From NCBI GenBank assembly GCA_020401865.1, contig JADCAS010000010.1:1-46268 (forward strand): 46,268 nucleotides of DNA. Direction: 5' to 3'. Below, one piece after another: positions 41,858 through 46,268 of this stretch. Position 1 is the first letter of the stretch. Every line of letters starts with the position of its first letter. A program made the translations under genes and the position numbers. The DNA is from Phenylobacterium sp. (GTDB taxonomy: Bacteria; Pseudomonadota; Alphaproteobacteria; Caulobacterales; Caulobacteraceae). The notes beneath the pieces are model-generated. The model was not told the origin of the DNA, did no database searches, and was given only the letters and a program-made list of their open reading frames with translations.

Positions 41858-43318
41858 ATGAGCGAACACTTTGACGTCCTGATCGTGGGAGCAGGCATTT
41901 CCGGCATCGGATCTGCCCATCACCTCAGTCAGCAGCACCCTGAGAAATCGTTCGCGATCCTCGAGGCGCACGAGTCATTTGGCGGTACGTGGCTCATTCA
42001 CACGTATCCCGGCATCCGCTCGGACAGCGACCTCTTCACGTTCGGGTACCGCTTCAAGCCATGGGCGGGCCCGCCGATCGCAAGCGGCCAGGAGATCCTG
42101 ACGTACCTGCGCGAGGTCATCGACGAGAGCGGGCTTGGCGAGAAGATCCGCTACGGACGTCGGGTGAAGTCGGCCTCATGGAGTTCGACGAAAAAGATCT
42201 GGACCGTCGAGGTCGCCAACGCGGCGACCGGAGCTGTCGAGACCATGACGACGAACTTCCTCTGGATGTGTTCAGGCTATTACCGCCACGATGCGGGATA
42301 CCGACCTGACTGGCCTGGGCTCGAGACCTATCAGGGGCGCGTGGTGCATCCGCAATCCTGGCCGGCCGACCTCGATCTCTCAGACAAGCGCGTCATCGTG
42401 ATCGGGTCCGGAGCAACCGCGGCCACAATCGTCCCGTCGATTGCCGGTCGTTGCGCTCACGTGACGATGCTGCAGCGCTCGCCGACCTACTTCTACATCG
42501 ACTCCAATCGCAACGAGCTGGCGGACACGCTGCGGTCGCTCGAGGTGGATCCGGCGTGGATCCACGAGATCGTCAGGCGCAAGATTCTGCACGATCAGAA
42601 ACTCCTGACCGATCTTGCCCTAGGCTTTCCTGAAGAAGTCAAAGCCCACCTGATCGACGGCGTGCGCGCGCAGGTCGGCCCCGAGTTCGACGTCGCGACG
42701 CATTTCACGCCACGCTACGCGCCATGGCAGCAGCGGATCGCGTTCGTCCCGGACGGCGACCTGTTCAAGGCGGTCAAGTCCGGCAAAGTCGACATCGTCA
42801 CCGATCAGATCGACCGATTCACTGGGCGTGGCGTCGTCTTGAAATCAGGCCGCCAATTGGAGGCCGACGTCATCATCACCGCGACCGGATTCAATCTCGC
42901 CCCCCTCGGAGATGTCGCACTCGACGTCGACGGCGAGCCGGTGACTCCAGACAGGCACGTCACGTGGCGCGGGATGATGCTGTCGGACGTTCCGAACATG
43001 GTGTGGGTGTTCGGCTATTTCCGCGCGAGCTGGACGTTGCGCGTCGACCTGCTGGGCGACTTCGTATGCAGATTGTTGACCTACATGGACGAGCGTGGCG
43101 TTCGCTCCGTCGTACCGCGATTGCCCGAAGGCGCCCAAATGACGCTGCAGAGTTGGTCCGAGGGATCGCAGTTTGCGCCCGGCTATCTGCAGCGGGGCGC
43201 TCCCCTTCTGCCCAAGCGCGGCGAGGGCCCCGAGTGGACGCACACGCAGGACTACTGGACCGAGCAGGACGAGCTTCCGCGTCTGGACTTCGCCCAGGCG
43301 CCGCTTCGCTTCGCGTGA
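41858..43318 (+). CDS. Baeyer-Villiger-type flavin monooxygenase
   Basis: 486 residues from the ATG at 41858, which has GAGGAGA upstream; the open frame begins earlier but lacks homology there. GAGISG at 11-16 and GSGATA at 183-188 are the two Rossmann motifs for FAD and NADPH. YQGRVVHPQSWP at 158-169 is the BVMO fingerprint FxGxxxHxxxWP with Tyr for Phe. The sequence resembles the EthA-like branch. It would insert oxygen next to a ketone to give an ester or lactone, or oxidise N or S. With SCP2 and Rieske neighbours a cyclic or steroid-like ketone is plausible, but not shown. Confidence 0.9.
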   Translation: MSEHFDVLIVGAGISGIGSAHHLSQQHPEKSFAILEAHESFGGTWLIHTYPGIRSDSDLFTFGYRFKPWAGPPIASGQEILTYLREVIDESGLGEKIRYGRRVKSASWSSTKKIWTVEVANAATGAVETMTTNFLWMCSGYYRHDAGYRPDWPGLETYQGRVVHPQSWPADLDLSDKRVIVIGSGATAATIVPSIAGRCAHVTMLQRSPTYFYIDSNRNELADTLRSLEVDPAWIHEIVRRKILHDQKLLTDLALGFPEEVKAHLIDGVRAQVGPEFDVATHFTPRYAPWQQRIAFVPDGDLFKAVKSGKVDIVTDQIDRFTGRGVVLKSGRQLEADVIITATGFNLAPLGDVALDVDGEPVTPDRHVTWRGMMLSDVPNMVWVFGYFRASWTLRVDLLGDFVCRLLTYMDERGVRSVVPRLPEGAQMTLQSWSEGSQFAPGYLQRGAPLLPKRGEGPEWTHTQDYWTEQDELPRLDFAQAPLRFA

Positions 43319-43336
43319 AGAACGCTTTCGGCGCCG

Positions 43337-44386
43337 CTACTTCAAGCGCTCGGCAAGATAGGTGTGAAACACCCATAGCGGTTGCTCGAGATGCGACAGC
43401 GGCCCGGGCGCTGCGTACTGGCTGCTCAGTCCACGCTGCATGGCGGCGCAGAGTGGGATGTCTTCGCGATGGACGAAATCGACGGTCTGCATAGCTGCGG
43501 CGATCGCCTCCGTGTCACCAACCTGGTCGGAGGGAAAGTAGATCCGGATCGCGAGCGCGAAGGAATCGTGCGCCGAGATGTCGAGGTCGTACCACAAGAC
43601 CATGCGCTGCGGACCGCCCTCGCTGACCGACATCAGCATGGTCGGAAACAGGATGTAGACGGTCAGTCTGCCCATCACCGGATCGACGGCGTGATGCAGC
43701 TCGGCGAAACGCCCATCCGTTTCTTGCCCGGCGCTCGAAGCCGCAGGCCAGAAGGGCTGCAGCGAGGTCTTGTGCGCGCTCATCACGTGGTAGGATTCGG
43801 CGAAGTTCTCCACCATGATCTTCCAGTTCCAGTCGGACTGGTAGCGCAGGACGCCCACTTCTCGCCATTGCGCGAGATCGAGGTGCGCCAGCTTGGTCGA
43901 GAGCGCCGCGGTCTGCAAAGACAGCGGTGGAGCGTCGTCGTCCATGCAGACGAAGACCCATCCGTTCCAAGTCTCCGTGCGCACCTTTGGAAGACACGCA
44001 GTCGCGTCGAAGGTCTCGCTCTTGTCCATGAACGGCGCGGCCTTAAGCGCCCCGTCGAGGCCGTAGGTCCATAAATGGTATGGACACTGGATCGCCGAGA
44101 CGCGCCCCGCCCCATCGAGCATGCGCATCGACCGATGACGGCACACGTTGGCGAACGTGACGATCGCGCCTTGCGGATCGCGCATCACGAGAAGGGGCTC
44201 GCCGAACAGGTCGACGGCGCGATAGCTGCCGACCTCCGGCCAATCCTCCTGACGCCCGACCGGCAGCCATGCGCGTTTGAAGACCTTGGCCTTCTCCACC
44301 TCGAACATCGCCGGATCGGTGTAGGCGCGAGCGGGCAGCGAACGCGCCCGCTTCAACGGCTCAACCGGCCATACTTCGCCCGCCAT
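43337..44386 (-). CDS. Rieske non-heme iron oxygenase, alpha subunit
   Basis: 349 residues. CRH at 82-84 and CPYH at 101-104 bind the [2Fe-2S] Rieske cluster. ENFAESYHVMSAH near 193-205 gives the two His ligands of the mononuclear iron (His200, His205). The last 30 residues (QRGLSSQYAAPGPLSHLEQPLW) are the conserved C-terminus of this family. It would mono- or dihydroxylate, or demethylate, a substrate using electrons from a reductase; no ferredoxin or reductase gene lies in the island, so these must come from the host. GAGAGGACC precedes the ATG, and the gene follows the second TetR gene by 27 bp on the same strand. It converges with the BVMO gene. Confidence 0.92.
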   Translation of the reverse strand: MAGEVWPVEPLKRARSLPARAYTDPAMFEVEKAKVFKRAWLPVGRQEDWPEVGSYRAVDLFGEPLLVMRDPQGAIVTFANVCRHRSMRMLDGAGRVSAIQCPYHLWTYGLDGALKAAPFMDKSETFDATACLPKVRTETWNGWVFVCMDDDAPPLSLQTAALSTKLAHLDLAQWREVGVLRYQSDWNWKIMVENFAESYHVMSAHKTSLQPFWPAASSAGQETDGRFAELHHAVDPVMGRLTVYILFPTMLMSVSEGGPQRMVLWYDLDISAHDSFALAIRIYFPSDQVGDTEAIAAAMQTVDFVHREDIPLCAAMQRGLSSQYAAPGPLSHLEQPLWVFHTYLAERLK

Positions 44387-44413
44387 GGTCCTCTCCTTCT
44401 GTGTTGCTTGACT

Positions 44414-45118
44414 TCACGCGGACTCAAGGCCCCAGCGTCGCGCCAGGCCGTCGAGATGCATCGCCAACAGCCGGGCCTGGCGCTCCGCAGAAAACCGCCT
44501 CGGCGCTTCGACGGCGTGCAAGCCGAGCCCATCCACGAAACACAGGAGAAGCTCGGCCTCCGCGACGATCTCTTCTCGAGGCGGGCGTAAGCCGCGCTGC
44601 GCGAACACGGCCCCGATGATGTCCGTCATTTTCGCCAAAACGACTGAGTCGCGTTGCGCCTGACGCGCGCGCATGGCGCTATCCGACAGCGAGCTCGCCG
44701 TGAACGCGATCCACACCGCCCACCATTGGCGCATCTCGGCGTCATGCGGCAGCATCGACTGGATCAACGTCTGCAGCGCATCGTCGGAGATCGCGGCCAC
44801 GTCGATGCTGGAGAGGCTTTCCGAGAGACTGGTGGTGAGTTCGTCGAGCACGAAGTTGATCAGATCGTCTTTGTCCCGGAAATAGTGCGTGAGGCTCCCG
44901 GTGGTGCAGCCCAACACCGCCGCGATCCCACGCAGTGAGGCGCCCTCGACCCCTTCGCGTGCGATCACGCGCAGAGCGGCCTGCGCAACCTCGCGTTTGC
45001 GCGCCTCGCGCTTCTCGGCCACCACACGACCCCTGGTGCTCGGTGGAGCGGCGGGCTGCCCCGTCCGCTTGACCCGCGCAGCACCAGCCACGCCGCTCGG
45101 CTTACCTGCCCTCGACAT
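44414..45118 (-). CDS. TetR-family regulator (BetI-like), copy 2
   Basis: 234 residues from the ATG at 45118; an in-frame TTG at 45124 is less likely. After a basic N-terminal tail (TGQPAAPPSTRGRVVAEKRE) comes the DNA-binding domain LRVIAREGVEGASLRGIAA, then GCTTGSLTHYFRDKDDLINF. The recognition helix is almost the same as in the first TetR protein of the island (GCTTGxLTHYFRDKD), which suggests overlapping operators. Unlike most TetR genes it is co-directional with its neighbours: its start is 2 bp from the stop of the Rieske-C gene, and the full Rieske gene follows. It therefore sits inside the operon it may control. Confidence 0.9.
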   Translation of the reverse strand: MSRAGKPSGVAGAARVKRTGQPAAPPSTRGRVVAEKREARKREVAQAALRVIAREGVEGASLRGIAAVLGCTTGSLTHYFRDKDDLINFVLDELTTSLSESLSSIDVAAISDDALQTLIQSMLPHDAEMRQWWAVWIAFTASSLSDSAMRARQAQRDSVVLAKMTDIIGAVFAQRGLRPPREEIVAEAELLLCFVDGLGLHAVEAPRRFSAERQARLLAMHLDGLARRWGLESA

Positions 45119-45120
45119 GA

Positions 45121-45693
45121 TCAATCACCGATTGCTGGAGAAAGGGGATCGAGTCCTCGAGGGCGCGCGAGAGGCCCGACCTGAAACGCCGGCGAACGGA
45201 GCGCGCGCTGCAACGCCTCCGCGGCGTACTCGCCCTGGCCGACGAAATCGCCATCGGGATTGGACGGTGCGACGCGGACTCTGCGATCTTGCGGCGCGCG
45301 GGCGGTGAATGCCGTGGCGGCATCCGCACTGGCGGAGTCCGGCAGGACCGTCGGCAAGATGAACGAGCGCACCGCGAGCTTGCACGTCTCCGCCGTCAAA
45401 GGTTCAACCGTGAAGACCTCGAAGCAGGGTTCTCCGGCCGCGATTCCGGTGTTCGGAAAGATCAGGAACACGCTCGATCCGGCCCTGCTTTCGTAGACCC
45501 CGTCGAGCCGTGGCGGCGCCGCCAGCCCCTGGCGTGGCGTGTCGGCCTTCTGGCCCGCAAGCGCGGGCTCAAAGCTCTCGGCTTCCAACAGCTGATCTGG
45601 ACGCCACGGCCCAGAGTGCGCCGAGGGCGGAAGCAGATAACGCGGCGCCTCGCCCTCGGGCGGGATCGCGCGCGCGTGAGGAGCCATCGTCAT
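45121..45693 (-). pseudogene. Stand-alone Rieske oxygenase C-terminal half, probably frameshifted
   Basis: 190 residues from the ATG at 45693, fixed by a GAGGAGG site 9 nt upstream. SSVFLIFPNTGIAAGEP and VEPLTAETCKLAVRSF align by eye with the catalytic domain of the full Rieske protein next door (TVYILFPTMLMSVSEGGP). EALQRALRSPAFQVGPLA aligns with its AAMQRGLSSQYAAPGPLS. Homology then breaks: the expected continuation RALEDSIPFLQQSVID is found in another frame, ending at 45102, so a 1-bp deletion near 45162-45172 (a GCGCGC run) is likely. There is no Rieske cluster and no His-His iron motif. It may be a decayed paralogue or a non-catalytic partner subunit. Confidence 0.55.
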
Positions 45694-45752
45694 GGCGCTT
45701 GCCTCCTCGTCGACACCAGGGTCGGCGATTTTTTCGTAACCGTTGTTTTGTT

Positions 45753-45760
45753 TTATGATC
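45753..45760 (-). promoter_or_regulatory. Weak third copy of the operator-like core
   Basis: GATCATAA on the minus strand, followed by AACAAAACAACG. It resembles the left part of copy 2 (GATCATAACAGTTG) and lies in the divergent region (45694-45812) between the Rieske-C gene and the gene cut at the right junction. The match is short and could be chance. Confidence 0.25.
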
Positions 45761-45812
45761 GAAGGCATGGCGAAGGTCAACCGGCGCGAGCCCGCGAATG
45801 GAGGTCATGTGA

Positions 45813-45880
45813 TGAACGTGTTGCGAGGCGGCGCACTCATCGCCGCCATGGCCGCGTGCGTGACGGCGGCCGCTGCGGGG
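45813..45880 (+). pseudogene. Secreted-protein gene cut at the right island junction
   Basis: An ATG with GGAGG upstream starts a clear signal peptide (MNVLRGG, then an alanine-rich core ending AAAAGPA, about 25 codons). The frame then enters the GNAT repeat in antisense, so the mature protein is lost. Only the leader survives, so the product cannot be identified. It shows that the right junction cut through an island gene. Confidence 0.5.
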
Positions 45881-45881
45881 C

Positions 45882-46198
45882 CGGCGAAAAGGCCTTGGCC
45901 CTTGCGGGGCGGATGTGAACCGGGGGCGCGGTCAGGCCCCGAAGGCCGGATGAAAACGGAACCGGCCGGGCGGGATGTCGCCCGCCAGGGGCAGGACCAT
46001 GAAGAACTCGGCCGGTTCGGCCTCCGGCGCGTGCTCTGGCGCCGGCAGGAAGCCATGCCGGGGATAGTAGCCGGGATCGCCTGTCAGGATGCAGCCTCGC
46101 GCGCCCTGGTCCGAAAGCCAGCGCCTGGCCTCGGCGATGAGGGCGCCGCCGACACCCTGCCTCTGCAGCGCCGGCTCTGCGGAGATGGGACCAAGTCC
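45882..46198. repeat. Right direct repeat flanking the catabolic island
   Basis: Partner of 31686-32003 at a distance of 14,195 bp. After 46198 the left copy diverges into island sequence, whereas this copy continues as the GNAT gene. Homology may extend a few bases to the left through GGGG-CGGCG (45877-45886 versus 31681-31690). Confidence 0.9.
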
Positions 46199-46268
46199 GA
46201 ACCATCCCTCCGCGCCGCTCTCGTGCGTGACCGGGGAAAGGGCGAGATGGCCGACGACCCGGCCCTCG
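45932..46268 (-). CDS. GNAT N-acetyltransferase (5' end outside window)
   Basis: The last 112 codons of a GNAT-family gene, read on the minus strand to the TGA at 45932. EGRVVGHLALSPV, then GWFGLGPISAEPALQRQGVG, is the conserved beta4-alpha3 region with the acetyl-CoA-binding loop. GARGCILTGDPGYYPRHGF and the final FRFHPAFGA follow. It resembles the YhbS branch, which transfers acetyl groups to amines or proteins. The N-terminus lies outside the window, so integrity is not proven. Its 3' part is duplicated at 31737-32003 on the other side of the island, next to aroQ, which shows the pre-insertion order was GNAT then aroQ. Confidence 0.85.
   Translation of the reverse strand, partial: EGRVVGHLALSPVTHESGAEGWFGLGPISAEPALQRQGVGGALIAEARRWLSDQGARGCILTGDPGYYPRHGFLPAPEHAPEAEPAEFFMVLPLAGDIPPGRFRFHPAFGA

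Larger units (their letters stand above)
32004..45880. mobile_element. Catabolic genomic island, about 13.9 kb
   Basis: The segment lies between two direct copies of a GNAT gene 3' end. Codon third positions and intergenic DNA are visibly less G/C-rich than in the surrounding chromosome, and the gene content (TonB receptor, symporter, oxygenases, amine oxidase, two TetR regulators) is that of a self-contained catabolic cluster. No integrase, transposase, relaxase or replication gene is present. A gene that starts at 45813 is cut at the right junction. The whole repeat-plus-island unit is 14,195 bp, as expected from integration of a circular molecule that carried one copy of the repeat. Confidence 0.8.

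Noticed and set aside
1..46268. CRISPR array, rRNA or replication origin
   Set aside because: No spaced identical repeat series, no rRNA sequence and no iteron or DnaA-box cluster was seen.

Overview
The window looks like a chromosomal segment of a GC-rich alphaproteobacterium. The best fit is Caulobacteraceae (Phenylobacterium, Caulobacter or Brevundimonas type). This rests on the family mix, strongly G/C-biased third positions, Tat-type leaders and short palindromic intergenic repeats; it is an inference, not a database result. Most of the window is ordinary chromosome, interrupted by two foreign inserts.

Region by region. 1-283: start of an ISAs1-type transposase running off the left edge, then a palindromic repeat. 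272-4792: exported SAM-hydrolase-like protein, serine beta-lactamase family hydrolase, exported alpha/beta hydrolase, acyl-CoA dehydrogenase. 4812-8497: sirtuin deacylase, ammonium transporter, a repeat-filled gap, PurU, YggT. 8594-8669: tRNA-Ala(CGC). 8652-10417: a small element at the tRNA 3' end, flanked by a 153-bp direct repeat, carrying a decayed tyrosine integrase and a membrane protein. 10299-14053: CBS protein, then FkbM methyltransferase, DUF2752, TM2 and erythromycin-esterase-like genes. 14061-19424: five overlapping genes for sugar oxidation and isomerisation (two general sugar-isomerase TIM barrels, one Hyi-type barrel, a GMC and a Gfo/Idh/MocA oxidoreductase). 19495-26027: kynB, kynU, a PHP-domain protein, polA and a zinc-finger protein. 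26132-27563: ABC ATPase and a PliI-like protein. 27567-31080: a four-gene operon (FAD monooxygenase, NTF2-like, APH-like kinase, crotonase). 31197-31649: aroQ.

32004 to about 45880 is a catabolic island, visibly less G/C-biased at third positions than its surroundings. It is flanked by about 318 bp direct copies of the 3' end of a GNAT acetyltransferase gene (13 mismatches in the 267 bp of coding repeat). The left copy is a truncated fragment. The right copy is joined to the rest of the gene, which runs off the window. The island holds a flavin amine oxidase, a gamma-glutamyltransferase-family hydrolase, a GPH/MFS symporter, a TonB-dependent receptor, a saccharopine-dehydrogenase-like protein, a Baeyer-Villiger-type monooxygenase, an SCP2 protein, a Rieske oxygenase, a stand-alone Rieske C-terminal half with a probable frameshift, and two related TetR regulators. 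The set reads as outer-membrane uptake, inner-membrane import, oxidative ring or side-chain attack, and amide and amine breakdown. The substrate cannot be named from sequence.

Two observations deserve most attention. First, both inserts share one architecture: each is bounded by a 150-320 bp direct repeat of the end of a neighbouring chromosomal gene, much longer than a normal att core. Second, a 14-bp motif (ATCATRACAGTTGT) lies in both divergent promoter regions next to the first TetR gene of the island, which suggests the island's operator.
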